Part shown: one piece after another, positions 16,489-27,018 of the stretch
Position numbering within the stretch: the first letter of the stretch is position 1
How the letters are laid out: each line of letters begins with the position of its first letter
NCBI GenBank assembly: GCA_024404495.1
Contig: JAKSPT010000015.1
Location: 1 to 63,173, forward strand
Reading direction: 5' to 3'
DNA from: Lachnospiraceae bacterium
GTDB lineage: Bacteria; Bacillota; Clostridia; Oscillospirales; CAG-272
DNA length: 63,173 nt
Program-made: the position numbers and the translations under genes
Notes under the pieces: model-generated
Told to the model about the DNA's origin: nothing
The model's database searches: none
The model's input: the letters and a program-made list of their open reading frames with translations, nothing else

Positions 16489-18429
16489 TCATTCCAGCTC
16501 GAACGCGCCGGTATAGAGCTGATAATAAGTGCCGCGGTCGGCGATGAGCTTTTCGTGGCCGCCGCGCTCGATGATCCTGCCGTGGTCGAGGACCATGATG
16601 ACGTCGGAGTTCTTGACGGTGGAGAGGCGGTGCGCGATGACGAAGACCGTTCTGCCCTCCATCAGCTTATCCATACCCCTCTGCACGATCGCCTCGGTAC
16701 GGGTATCGATCGAGGAGGTCGCCTCGTCAAGGATCATGACGGGCGGATCGGCAACCGCGGCGCGCGCGATCGCGATGAGCTGACGCTGACCCTGCGAGAG
16801 ATTCGCGCCGTTGTTGTTCAGCTCGGTGCGGTAGCCGTCGGGAAGACGGGTGATGAAATCGTCCGCGCCCGCGAGCTTCGCGGCGGCGATACAGTCCTCG
16901 TCGGTCGCGTCCAGTCTGCCGTAGCGGATGTTTTCCATGACCGAGCCGGTGAAGAGGTTGGTATCCTGCAGGACGATGCCGATCGAGCGGCGGAGGTCGT
17001 CCTTGCGGATCTTATTGATATTGATGCCGTCGTAACGGATCTTGCCGTCCGCGATATCGTAGAAACGGTTGAGCAGGTTGGTGATCGTGGTCTTGCCCGC
17101 GCCGGTCGCACCGACGAAAGCGACCTTCTGACCGGGCTCGGCGTAGACCGAAACGTCGGTGAGGACCTGCTTGCCCTCAACGTAGGAGAAGTCGACCTCG
17201 GTGAGGCGGACGTCGCCGCGGAGGGGAGTATAGGTCAGCGTGCCGTCGCCGTGGGGATGCTTCCACGCCCACTCTCCGGTGCGCTCTTCGCTTTCGGTGA
17301 CGGTACCGTCCTCCGCGATCCGCGCGTTGACGAGCGTGACGTAACCGTCGTCTGCCTCCGGCTTTTCATCCATCAGCGCGAAGATACGTTCCGCGCCCGC
17401 CATTGCCATGACGATCGAGTTGATCTGCTGAGAGACCTGATTGATGTTGCCGGTGAACTGCTTGGTCATATTCAGGAACGGAATGACGATATCGATCGTG
17501 AACGCCGCGGCGAAGATCCCGCCGCCGGTGATCAGACCGCGCAGGGAGGCGTTACTCAGGTTCGAGAGCAGGAACAGCCCGCCGACCGTCGCGCAGATGA
17601 CGTAAAGCACGTTGCCGATGTTCATGATGATCGGTCCGAGGCAGTTTGCGTAAGCGTGGGCGCGGAAGCTGTCTTCGTACAGCTCCTTATTGATCTGATG
17701 GAAGCCTTCCTTGACCTCTTCCTCGTGGCAGAAGACCTTGATGACCTTCTGACCGTTCATCATTTCCTGAATGTAGCCCTCGCCCTTTGCGATCGACTTC
17801 TGCTGTCTGACGAAATACTTCGCGGAGCCGCCGCCGATCTTCTTCGAGACGAAGACCATTGCCCCAACGCCGAGGAGGACGACGAGGGTCATCCAGATCG
17901 AGTACCACAGCATGATGCCGAGAACGGTCAGAACGATGATCGCCGACTGGAGCAGATGCGGGAGAGAGTTGGAAACGAGCTGACGGAGGGTGTCGATATC
18001 GTTGGTGTAGTAGCTCATGATATCGCCGTGCTTGTTCGAGTCGAAATAGCGGATCGGGAGATCCTGCATCCCGTCGAACATCCGGCAGCGGAGCTTATTG
18101 AGGAAGCCCTGCGTGATGACCGCCATGAGCTGCGTATAAAGCGTAATAAATATAATGGAAAGGAAATAGAGGGTCGCGAGGATGACGATCTTCGGAACGA
18201 TCTGTTCGGCGGCTGCCGCCCAATCGGTGTTCCCCGCCTCGTAGAATCCGGTAACGACGGCGAGGACCTTCTGTTGGAAGATCGCGGGGATGGAGGAGAT
18301 CGCCGCGGAGGCGACGATGCAGAACATCGTCAGCGGGATCATCACGGGATACGAACGGAAGAGCATTCTGATCACTCTGCCGAGCACGTTTTTGTTCAGC
18401 TTGCGCTTCGGCGTCTGTTCCTTATTCAT
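16489..18429 (-). CDS. ABC exporter, ATPase-permease subunit (catalytic half)
   Basis: A 646-residue half-transporter with six membrane segments (about 25-330) and a C-terminal nucleotide-binding domain. Visible motifs: Walker A GATGAGKTT, signature LSQGQ, Walker B ending LDEATSSID with the catalytic Glu present, and the switch His in VIAHRLST. An insert of about 45 residues (AEDGTVTESEERTGEW) lies between the membrane part and the ATPase. The start at 18429 follows GGAGG and overlaps the stop of the upstream partner by 8 bases, so the two are coupled. Together they should form a heterodimeric drug or lipid exporter; the substrate is unknown. Confidence 0.95.
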   Translation of the reverse strand: MNKEQTPKRKLNKNVLGRVIRMLFRSYPVMIPLTMFCIVASAAISSIPAIFQQKVLAVVTGFYEAGNTDWAAAAEQIVPKIVILATLYFLSIIFITLYTQLMAVITQGFLNKLRCRMFDGMQDLPIRYFDSNKHGDIMSYYTNDIDTLRQLVSNSLPHLLQSAIIVLTVLGIMLWYSIWMTLVVLLGVGAMVFVSKKIGGGSAKYFVRQQKSIAKGEGYIQEMMNGQKVIKVFCHEEEVKEGFHQINKELYEDSFRAHAYANCLGPIIMNIGNVLYVICATVGGLFLLSNLSNASLRGLITGGGIFAAAFTIDIVIPFLNMTKQFTGNINQVSQQINSIVMAMAGAERIFALMDEKPEADDGYVTLVNARIAEDGTVTESEERTGEWAWKHPHGDGTLTYTPLRGDVRLTEVDFSYVEGKQVLTDVSVYAEPGQKVAFVGATGAGKTTITNLLNRFYDIADGKIRYDGININKIRKDDLRRSIGIVLQDTNLFTGSVMENIRYGRLDATDEDCIAAAKLAGADDFITRLPDGYRTELNNNGANLSQGQRQLIAIARAAVADPPVMILDEATSSIDTRTEAIVQRGMDKLMEGRTVFVIAHRLSTVKNSDVIMVLDHGRIIERGGHEKLIADRGTYYQLYTGAFELE

Positions 18430-20167
18430 TCGTATCGCCTCCGTTCGTCTGGGACTCGTAGACCTCACGGTAGATGTCGCTGGTCTTCAGCAGCGTTTCG
18501 TGATTGCCGACCGCAGAAATACCGCCGTTGTCCATAACGACGATCATATCGGCTTCCTGCACGGAGGAAATGCGCTGTGCGATGATGATCTTGGTGGTTT
18601 CGGGGATGTAAGAACGGAATCCGGCGCGGATGAGCATATCGGTCCTGGTATCGACCGCGCTCGTCGAGTCGTCGAGGATAAGGATCTTCGGCTTCTTGAG
18701 CAGTGCGCGGGCGATGCAGAGGCGCTGCTTCTGACCGCCGGAAACGTTGGTACCGCCCTGCTCGATATGGGTCTCGTACTTATCCGGGAAGGAATTGACG
18801 AACTCGTCCGCCTGCGCCAGACGGCAAGCCTCGGCGAGCTCCTCGTCGGTGGCGCTTTCGTTGCCCCAGCGGAGGTTTTCCGCGATCGTGCCCGAGAAGA
18901 GCAGGTTCTTCTGCAGCACCATCGCGACCGCGCCGCGAAGCGCGTCCAGACCGTACTCCTTCACGTCGCGTCCGCCGACCTTCACGGTGCCTTCGGTGGT
19001 ATCGTAAAGACGGGGGATGAGCTGGACGAGGGTGGATTTACTCGAGCCGGTGCCGCCGATGATGCCGACGGTCATTCCGCTCGCGATATGGAGATTGATG
19101 CCGTCGAGAGCGTTTCTCTCCGCCTTCGCGGAATACTTGAAGCTGACGTTCTCGAAATCGACCGAGCCGTCCGCGATCTCGGAAACGGGATTCACGGGAT
19201 CGGTCAGCGCGGGCGTTTCGGAAAGCACCTCGCCGATACGCTTGACCGACTCGGCGGACATCGTGAGCATGACGTAGATCATTGAGAGCATCATGAGCTG
19301 CATCAGGATCTGGAAGCCGTAGGTCAGCATCGCGGACATTTCGCCGACGTTGATGATCGAACCGCCGCTCGTGATGATCAGTCTCGAACCGACGAGCAGG
19401 ACGAAGACCATATTGGCGTAGAGGCAGATCTGCATCAGCGGGTTATTCAGCGCGACGATGCGCTCCGCCTTGGTGAAGTCGCCGCAGATATCCTCGGAGG
19501 CGGCTCCGAATTTCTTCTTTTCGTGCTCCTCACGGGAAAAGCCCTTGACCACGCGCATTCCGCGTACGTTTTCCTCGATCGACTCGTTCAGACGGTCGTA
19601 TTTCTTGAAGACCGCGCGGAAGGCGGGCATCGCCTTTTTCGCGATCAGGATCAGCCCGAAAGAGAGGAACGGGATCAGCACCACGAAAGAGGTGGCAAGC
19701 GCGCCGCCCATCACGTACGCCATGACGATCGAGAAGATCAGCATCAGCGGCGCGCGGACGGCGATGCGGATCAGCATCATGAACGCCATCTGCACGTTCG
19801 CGACGTCGGTGGTGAGACGGGTCACGAGAGAGGAGGACGAGAATTTGTCGATATTCTCGAACGAATACGTCTGCACCTTATCGAAGAGGTCGTCGCGCAG
19901 GTTCTTCGCGAAGCCCGCGGAAGCCTTGGCGCAGGTGACCGCGGCGATACCGCCGCAGCAGAGGGAGATAACTGCCATGACGACGAGGAGCAGACCGTAT
20001 TTCAGGATCCCCTGCATATCCGCGCCGTGCTCCTGGATCATATCGATCAGCTTCGCCGTGATGAACGGGATGGTGACCTCAATGACCGCTTCCAGCACGA
20101 TGAACAGAAGCGTCAGCAGCGTCGGGGTCCGGTATTCCCGGATGCACCCGGCAAGTTTTTTTATCAT
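18422..20167 (-). CDS. ABC exporter, ATPase-permease subunit (degenerate-site half)
   Basis: A 581-residue half-transporter: six membrane segments in about 15-310, then the ATPase domain. Walker A reads GGTGSSKST (Ser in place of the usual Gly before Lys), the signature is VSGGQ, and Walker B is followed by Asp instead of the catalytic Glu (ILDDSTSAVD). The switch residue is Gln (IAQRIS). Replacement of Glu and His is characteristic of one half of heterodimeric exporters, so one ATP site is probably non-hydrolytic. It is the first gene of the pair. Confidence 0.95.
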   Translation of the reverse strand: MIKKLAGCIREYRTPTLLTLLFIVLEAVIEVTIPFITAKLIDMIQEHGADMQGILKYGLLLVVMAVISLCCGGIAAVTCAKASAGFAKNLRDDLFDKVQTYSFENIDKFSSSSLVTRLTTDVANVQMAFMMLIRIAVRAPLMLIFSIVMAYVMGGALATSFVVLIPFLSFGLILIAKKAMPAFRAVFKKYDRLNESIEENVRGMRVVKGFSREEHEKKKFGAASEDICGDFTKAERIVALNNPLMQICLYANMVFVLLVGSRLIITSGGSIINVGEMSAMLTYGFQILMQLMMLSMIYVMLTMSAESVKRIGEVLSETPALTDPVNPVSEIADGSVDFENVSFKYSAKAERNALDGINLHIASGMTVGIIGGTGSSKSTLVQLIPRLYDTTEGTVKVGGRDVKEYGLDALRGAVAMVLQKNLLFSGTIAENLRWGNESATDEELAEACRLAQADEFVNSFPDKYETHIEQGGTNVSGGQKQRLCIARALLKKPKILILDDSTSAVDTRTDMLIRAGFRSYIPETTKIIIAQRISSVQEADMIVVMDNGGISAVGNHETLLKTSDIYREVYESQTNGGDTNE

Positions 20168-20219
20168 TTGCTCGGTTTCCTTTCCGCCGGGGCTGTCCCC
20201 GGAAAAATATACTTCTCTA

Positions 20220-20263
20220 ATTATAGCGGATATTATTTATAATATCAAGTCTAATATCAAGTC
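20220..20263 (-). promoter_or_regulatory. Exporter promoter with tandem 12-bp operator-like repeat
   Basis: Minus strand: TTGATA (20248-20243), 17 bases, TATAAT (20225-20220). The plus-strand sequence TAATATCAAGTC occurs twice in direct tandem (20240-20251 and 20252-20263), overlapping and extending upstream of the -35. This arrangement suggests a regulator binding site. Confidence 0.65.
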
Positions 20264-20382
20264 TTTTTTTAACGAAAATGAAAACAAGATAAGGTTATTT
20301 CATGTCAATATCACGAACCGGCTCTTTTTATGCGCATATAACAGAACGGGAGGCTTGCTTTTGTTGCTTTCGCCGATTTTCC

Positions 20383-20411
20383 TTGACAGCGGGTCGGCAG
20401 GGTGTTATACT
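20383..20411 (+). promoter_or_regulatory. Promoter of the SGNH lipoprotein gene
   Basis: TTGACA (20383-20388), 17 bases, TATACT (20406-20411), 30 bases before the ATG at 20441; AAGGAG follows. Confidence 0.8.
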
Positions 20412-20440
20412 GAACGAAAGACTATGCAAGGAGTGTTCTT

Positions 20441-21673
20441 ATGAAACGATCAACGAAAATCCTCTCTGCCCTTCTTTCGCTTCTTCTGCTTCTTTCCTTC
20501 GCCGTTTCCTGCGCGGAAAGCGGCTCTTCCCCCAAGGACACCGATCCCGTGACCGATGCCGCAACCGACCCCGTCATTGACAAATACGAGCTGACGGTCG
20601 CGGGCAAGCCCCTTTCCGACTTCCGTATCGTCTACGCCGAGGCGCCCTATTCCGAGAAAGAGATCAAGCACTTTGAGGAATCGGAAGAGGAGTACGACTT
20701 CTTCTATCTGACCGCGCTTTCCCTTTCCGACCGGATCTTCGCCATGACCGGCGTCCGTCTCCCGCTTTCGAGCGAGGAAAACGATCCGGTCGACTGCGAG
20801 ATCCTCGTCGGTCCGACCAACCGCCCCGAAAGCGAGGGCGTGAAGGATATGGACGTCTACGATTACGAGATCGCCGTGAAAAACGGCAAGCTCGTCGTCG
20901 CCGCCGGATATATCGCTTCGGAATACGTCAACAAGATCAAGCTGACCTACTGCTTCGCGACCACCTACCACGCGTGGGACTACGCCGAGAAGGCGATCCG
21001 CGCGGCAAAGCAGGTGAAATACGACTTCGCCGAGGGCAGCGCGCTGACCGGAAGCGCCGCGGCTGCGATCACGACGGTCGCGATGATCGGCGACAGCATC
21101 ACCGATATGGCGTACACGACCGCCGTTCCCTACAACTATCCTTCCTGTCTCGGAAGATGTCTGTGGCAGGACTTCCTCATCCTGAACTACGGCATTTCGG
21201 GCAAGACGATGCGTTCCGACCTTGCCGACGCCTACACCAAATCGAACGGTTACACGGCGGCGGAACAGCACTGCGATATCTTTGACGTCGTCGTGATGAT
21301 GCTCGGCACCAACGACTCCAACCGCGACCGCGAATGGACCGAGGAGGACGACGACGCCTTCATCGACGGCTGTATGGAGATCCTCGACAGCGTCGTCGTC
21401 GATGACGATTCGGTCAAGACCGTCGTCTGCACCAGCCCCGCCTACTACGGCAAGGACAATTTCACCTCCGACGACGTTCTCTATCTGGAAGAGGAAATGC
21501 AGAAGACCCTGACCGCCGCCGGCTACGGCAACGTTTCGACCTTTGATATGTACACCTATACCGACGACGTTCTGACCGTCGCCCGCTACCCCGACAAGCT
21601 CCATCCCGACGAAGAAGGCTGTCTGCTGATGGCGCAGGGGATCGCGGAATATCTGAAAGAACTCGTGAAATGA
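20441..21673 (+). CDS. SGNH/GDSL-type hydrolase lipoprotein
   Basis: A 410-residue secreted esterase-like protein. The signal peptide ends in a lipobox (AVSC), then a Asp/Thr-rich spacer. Residues about 45-200 form a separate N-terminal domain of unknown type. The SGNH hydrolase domain begins at VAMIGDSITDMAY (nucleophile Ser near 217), with GTNDSN as block III (near 288) and DKLHPDE as the catalytic Asp-His block (near 385-389). The oxyanion Gly is likely in GISGKTM. It should act on the cell surface on acylated sugar or lipid; the substrate is unknown. A small anchored protein gene follows by 16 bases. Confidence 0.9.
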   Translation: MKRSTKILSALLSLLLLLSFAVSCAESGSSPKDTDPVTDAATDPVIDKYELTVAGKPLSDFRIVYAEAPYSEKEIKHFEESEEEYDFFYLTALSLSDRIFAMTGVRLPLSSEENDPVDCEILVGPTNRPESEGVKDMDVYDYEIAVKNGKLVVAAGYIASEYVNKIKLTYCFATTYHAWDYAEKAIRAAKQVKYDFAEGSALTGSAAAAITTVAMIGDSITDMAYTTAVPYNYPSCLGRCLWQDFLILNYGISGKTMRSDLADAYTKSNGYTAAEQHCDIFDVVVMMLGTNDSNRDREWTEEDDDAFIDGCMEILDSVVVDDDSVKTVVCTSPAYYGKDNFTSDDVLYLEEEMQKTLTAAGYGNVSTFDMYTYTDDVLTVARYPDKLHPDEEGCLLMAQGIAEYLKELVK

Positions 21674-21689
21674 CCGGAAAGGAGCCGGA

Positions 21690-22172
21690 ATGACTGCTAA
21701 ACTGATCGCCGCCGCCCTCGCCGCGGCAGCCGCTCTGATCTTCTTCTGTCTGAAACTGGCGGAAGGAGACTATACCGAAAACGACCGCGCCTACTGGTTC
21801 ACCGTCGCCGTCAAGCGCTTCGTTCCCTTCCGCAAATCCGCCTACGACGGAAAAGGCAACCTCTCCGAAGCCGGGACCTACTACGAATTCGTCCTCCGGG
21901 ATGACTTTTCGGGCAGCATCTCGATCCTGACCGACGGCGTTTCTCTCTCCTCGGAGACCGAGCTTCTCGTCAACGGCGTTCCGACCGACGGCGCCCCCTC
22001 CGACCCGGACTATTCTCTCGTTTTTCCCGATCTTATCCTGAACAAGGGCGACCGTCTCACCTTCCACTCCCGCTTCCTTTTTGAAGAAAACGCCGATTCC
22101 CGCGGCTTCACGATCGCGAAAATGCGTCTGCAGAACGACAAAGGCTGCTTCGAGGTCGACAATCTCGGTTAA
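21690..22172 (+). CDS. Small membrane-anchored protein of unknown function
   Basis: A 160-residue protein with one N-terminal membrane segment (about 4-24) and a beta-rich outer domain (RDDFSGSISILTDGV...ELLVNGVPTD...LVFPDLILNKGDRLTFHSRF). I do not recognise a family. It follows the SGNH hydrolase gene with GGAAAGGAG in between, so both are probably exported together and may share a surface role. No catalytic motif is visible. Confidence 0.72.
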   Translation: MTAKLIAAALAAAAALIFFCLKLAEGDYTENDRAYWFTVAVKRFVPFRKSAYDGKGNLSEAGTYYEFVLRDDFSGSISILTDGVSLSSETELLVNGVPTDGAPSDPDYSLVFPDLILNKGDRLTFHSRFLFEENADSRGFTIAKMRLQNDKGCFEVDNLG

Positions 22173-22173
22173 C

Positions 22174-22233
22174 GCGGGGACGCGGAGGACGGGGACGCGG
22201 GGACGCGGGGGACGCGGGGGACGCGAAGGACGC
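22174..22233 (+). repeat. Imperfect GGGGACGCG tandem repeat
   Basis: About six to seven imperfect copies of a 9- to 10-base unit (GGGGACGCG, GGAGGACG, GGGGGACGCG, GAAGGACGCG) start right after the stop codon at 22172. It is not translated in the plus frame and shows no ribosome site. Confidence 0.85.
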
Positions 22234-22447
22234 GATGTTCTTTCTCTGAGAGAAAGAACCAAAGAGGCATAAGGGGTAAGTAATGTTTGGGTTCTCCGAA
22301 TATAGCTTCTTTGTTCCCGGGGGAGATTATCATTTGTGATTTACCATCCCGAACCGCCTCCCTTGGTGTCTTCGCATTGCGCGCTGCTACCAAGTCTTTA
22401 TCCGAAGCACTCCGCCCTCATTCAGTCGGTTCAATCGTAACATGATC

Positions 22448-22482
22448 GGCATCCCCGTGATTCGTCACGGGGATGCCTTTTT
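22448..22482 (+). terminator. Strong terminator upstream of the hyd operon
   Basis: A 13-bp perfect stem GGCATCCCCGTGA/TCACGGGGATGCC closed by the tetraloop TTCG, then TTTTTCTG. Confidence 0.85.
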
Positions 22483-22681
22483 CTGTCTTATTTCTTTTTT
22501 CTCGTCCGCGTTTCTTTGGGAATACTTATCCCCCGCCGTTCTTCGTTCTCGTCCGCGCTTCTTCGGGTCCCGCTTTCGGGCATTCCGTTTCGTTTTGAAA
22601 ACCGTTTTTCCTTAAAATGACAGATTTCCTTCGTGCTTCTTGAAAAACCGAAAAATTTCAGCGAAATCTTTCCGAATATGA

Positions 22682-22734
22682 TTGACAAGCCCCCCGTCAA
22701 TGATGTATAATAAGTTGTATTACAAAATTCACAA
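22682..22734 (+). promoter_or_regulatory. hydCBA promoter with downstream palindromic element
   Basis: TTGACA (22682-22687), 18 bases, TATAAT (22706-22711). Overlapping the expected start, TTGTATTACAA (22715-22725) is a perfect odd palindrome, and a wider TTGT...ACAA frame spans 22715-22734. Clostridial redox repressor Rex uses TTGT/ACAA-ended sites, but the inner bases match poorly. AAGGAGG precedes the ATG at 22747. Confidence 0.65.
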
Positions 22735-22746
22735 GGAGGGCTTTCC

Positions 22747-23228
22747 ATGGCTCATTTGCAGGAAGGAGCAGTCAAGCTCATCAACGAGATCTGCGACAGA
22801 TACGCTGACGAGACTACTCCGCTTATGATGATCCTGAGCGATATCCAGAAGGAATACGGTTACATTCCGCTGGAGGTTCAGGAGCTCGTTTCCGAGAGAA
22901 CGGGCATCTCCGTCGCCGAGATCTACGGCGTCGTCACCTTCTACTCTTTCTTCTCTCTCAAGCCGAAGGGCAAGTACGTCATCGGCTGCTGCCTCGGCAC
23001 CGCTTGCTACGTCAAGGGCGCACAGCAGGTCATCGACAAATTCTCCGAGCTGCTCGGGATCAAACCCGGTCAGACCACCGAGGACGGTTTATTCACGCTT
23101 GACGCGCTGCGCTGCCTCGGCGCGTGCGGCATTGCCCCCGCTGTTTCCGTGAACGGCAAGGTTTACCCCAAGGTTGCCGTGAACCAGGTCCAGGGCATTA
23201 TTGACGAACTGAAGGGAGCCGCAAACTG

Positions 23229-23229
<1 letters not shown>
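22747..23229 (+). CDS. hydC: Electron-bifurcating [FeFe] hydrogenase, NuoE-like subunit
   Basis: A 160-residue thioredoxin-fold [2Fe-2S] protein of the NuoE family. The cluster ligands are visible as CLGTAC (C-x4-C) near 82-87 and CLGACG near 118-123. In HydABC complexes this subunit passes electrons next to the flavin subunit. Gene order hydC-hydB-hydA and the 1-base overlap with hydB (TGATG) support one complex. Alternative: a formate dehydrogenase or NADH-dehydrogenase subunit; the adjacent hydrogenase gene makes that unlikely. Confidence 0.95.
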
Positions 23230-25109
<1,880 letters not shown>

Positions 25110-25123
25110 GGAGATCTACGAAA

Positions 25124-26902
25124 ATGGCTGAAAATAAAGTGAATATTAAAATTGAAGGTATCCCTTATCAGGTTGATGCCGGACTGACCATTCTGGAAGC
25201 CTGCAAGAAGTGCGGCTACAACATCCCCACTCTCTGCACCTTCAACCACGGCGAATGCAATCAGGGTTCCTGCCGCGTCTGCCTCGTTGAGGCTACCGGC
25301 GCAAGAGGCCTCGTTGCTTCCTGCGTTTACCCGATCAACGAGGGTATGGAGATCACGATCTCTTCTCCGAAGGCCGTTGCCGCGCGCCGTGCTTCGGTCG
25401 AGCTGATCCTTTCCAACCACAACAGAAACTGCCAGGAGTGCGACAAGAACGAATACTGCGAGCTGCTTGACGTGGCACGCCGTACCGGTGCCCGCCCCGA
25501 TATGTATCCCGGTGAGAAGACTCCCACCACCTACGACGAGCTGACTCCCACCATCGTCCGTGACACCTCCAAGTGTGTCCTCTGCGGACGCTGCGTCGAG
25601 CGCTGCAGGAACGTGCAGGGCATCGGCATCCTCGGCTTCGAGAACCGCGGCTTCAAAGCCATCGTCGGTCCTGCCGAGAACCGTTCCTTCATTCAGTCTC
25701 CCTGCATTATGTGCGGTCAGTGCATCAACGTCTGCCCCACCGGTGCTCTGATGGAGAAATCCGAGATCACCAAGGTCGACGCCGCTATGGCTGCCGGCAA
25801 GTACGTCGTCGTTCAGACCGCTCCCGCCGTCCGCGCCGCGCTCGGTGAAGAGTTCGGTATGCCGATCGGCACGCCCGTGACCGGCAAGATGGTCGCCGCG
25901 CTCCGCCGTCTCGGCTTCAAGAAGGTCTTCGATACCGACTTTGCCGCTGACCTTACCATTATGGAAGAGGGCTACGAGCTGCTCGGCAGAATCAAGAACG
26001 GCGGTGTTCTCCCGATGATCACCTCCTGCTCTCCCGGATGGGTCAACTACGCCGAGTACTTCTACGGCGATCAGCTCTCTCATCTTTCCTCCTGCAAGTC
26101 GCCTCACGAGATGTTCGGCGCGATCCTCAAGACCTACTACGCCGAGAAGATCGGTGTCAAGCCCGAGGATATGTTCGTCGTTTCCATCATGCCCTGCGCC
26201 TGCAAGAAGTATGAGAAGCAGCGTCCTCAGCTCTCCGCCGACGTGAACGGCCTTGCCGACGTCGACGCCGTCCTCACCACCCGTGAGCTCGGCAGACTCA
26301 TCAAGAGAAGCGGCATCAACTTTGCCAAGCTTCCCGATGAGGATTACGATCAGGATATCCTTCACGACGCAACCGGTGCCGGCCATCTGTTCGGCGTGAC
26401 CGGCGGCGTTATGGAGGCTGCTCTCCGTACCGTTTACTACGTCCTTGAGGGCAAGGAATACGGCGAGATCAAGTTCGAAGCCGTCCGCGGTCTCGAAGGC
26501 ATCCGTGAAGCGGAGCTGACCCTCGGCGGCAAGACCATCAAGGTCGCCATCGCTTCCGCGATGAAGAACGCGAAGGTCCTGATGGATCAGATTCGCGCAG
26601 GCGAATCTCCCTACACCTTCATCGAGATCATGGGCTGCCCCGGCGGCTGCATCAACGGCGGCGGTCAGCCTTACGTCCGTCCCTCCATGCTTCCCAATGA
26701 GGACGACGATATCTACGAGACCTACCAGCAGAAGAGAGCGAACGCTCTGTATTCCGAGGACGAAAGAGCCACCCTGCGTCAGTCCCACAAGAACCGGCAG
26801 GTCATGGAACTCTACGAGAACTTCCTCGGCGAGCCCAACTCCCACAAGGCACACGAGCTGCTCCACACCACCTACGCGGCAAAAGAGCGCTTCAAGAAGT
26901 AA
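25124..26902 (+). CDS. hydA: [FeFe] hydrogenase catalytic subunit (HydA, bifurcating type)
   Basis: A 592-residue iron hydrogenase that interconverts protons and H2. N-terminal [2Fe-2S] domain (about 34-70), the His-containing [4Fe-4S] site (HNRNCQECDKNEYC), then two ferredoxin sites (CVLCGRCVERC, CIMCGQCINVCP). H-cluster motifs: L1 TSCSPGW (300-306), L2 MPCACKKYE (from 356), L3 MGCPGGCINGGGQP (Cys 505 and 509). The usual L1 is TSCCPGW; here the second Cys is Ser303. No maturase genes (hydE, F, G) lie in the window. A strong terminator follows. The C-terminal HKAHELLHTTY motif is typical of the small-subunit-like tail. Confidence 0.95.
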   Translation: MAENKVNIKIEGIPYQVDAGLTILEACKKCGYNIPTLCTFNHGECNQGSCRVCLVEATGARGLVASCVYPINEGMEITISSPKAVAARRASVELILSNHNRNCQECDKNEYCELLDVARRTGARPDMYPGEKTPTTYDELTPTIVRDTSKCVLCGRCVERCRNVQGIGILGFENRGFKAIVGPAENRSFIQSPCIMCGQCINVCPTGALMEKSEITKVDAAMAAGKYVVVQTAPAVRAALGEEFGMPIGTPVTGKMVAALRRLGFKKVFDTDFAADLTIMEEGYELLGRIKNGGVLPMITSCSPGWVNYAEYFYGDQLSHLSSCKSPHEMFGAILKTYYAEKIGVKPEDMFVVSIMPCACKKYEKQRPQLSADVNGLADVDAVLTTRELGRLIKRSGINFAKLPDEDYDQDILHDATGAGHLFGVTGGVMEAALRTVYYVLEGKEYGEIKFEAVRGLEGIREAELTLGGKTIKVAIASAMKNAKVLMDQIRAGESPYTFIEIMGCPGGCINGGGQPYVRPSMLPNEDDDIYETYQQKRANALYSEDERATLRQSHKNRQVMELYENFLGEPNSHKAHELLHTTYAAKERFKK

Positions 26903-26917
26903 TTCCAAGCGGCATCC

Positions 26918-26953
26918 GGGGTTGTTTCACGCAAGTGAAACAACCCCTTTTTT
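26918..26953 (+). terminator. hyd operon terminator
   Basis: A 13-bp perfect stem GGGGTTGTTTCAC/GTGAAACAACCCC with GCAA loop, then six T. It lies 16 bases past hydA, immediately before the next promoter. Confidence 0.9.
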
Positions 26954-26954
26954 A

Positions 26955-26983
26955 TTGACAAAAGGACAGAAAAGCGGTACAAT
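26955..26983 (+). promoter_or_regulatory. Promoter of the amidohydrolase operon
   Basis: TTGACA (26955-26960), 17 bases, TACAAT (26978-26983). Transcription should start near 26990, leaving a leader of under 30 bases. Confidence 0.8.
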
Positions 26984-27018
26984 AAAGGAAAAAGAATGAT
27001 GAAAGTGTGGTCATTGCG

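Larger units (their letters stand above)
22173..22746. other. 574-base gap before hydC: repeats, hairpins and promoter, no gene
   Basis: From the left: a GGGGACGCG-type imperfect tandem repeat (22174-22233), a palindrome GTTCTTTCTC-TGA-GAGAAAGAAC (about 22235-22257), about 190 bases without visible signal, a strong terminator (22448-22482), an AT-richer stretch with no ORF support, and the hyd promoter. The short ORFs in this gap lack ribosome sites and family motifs. Confidence 0.7.
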
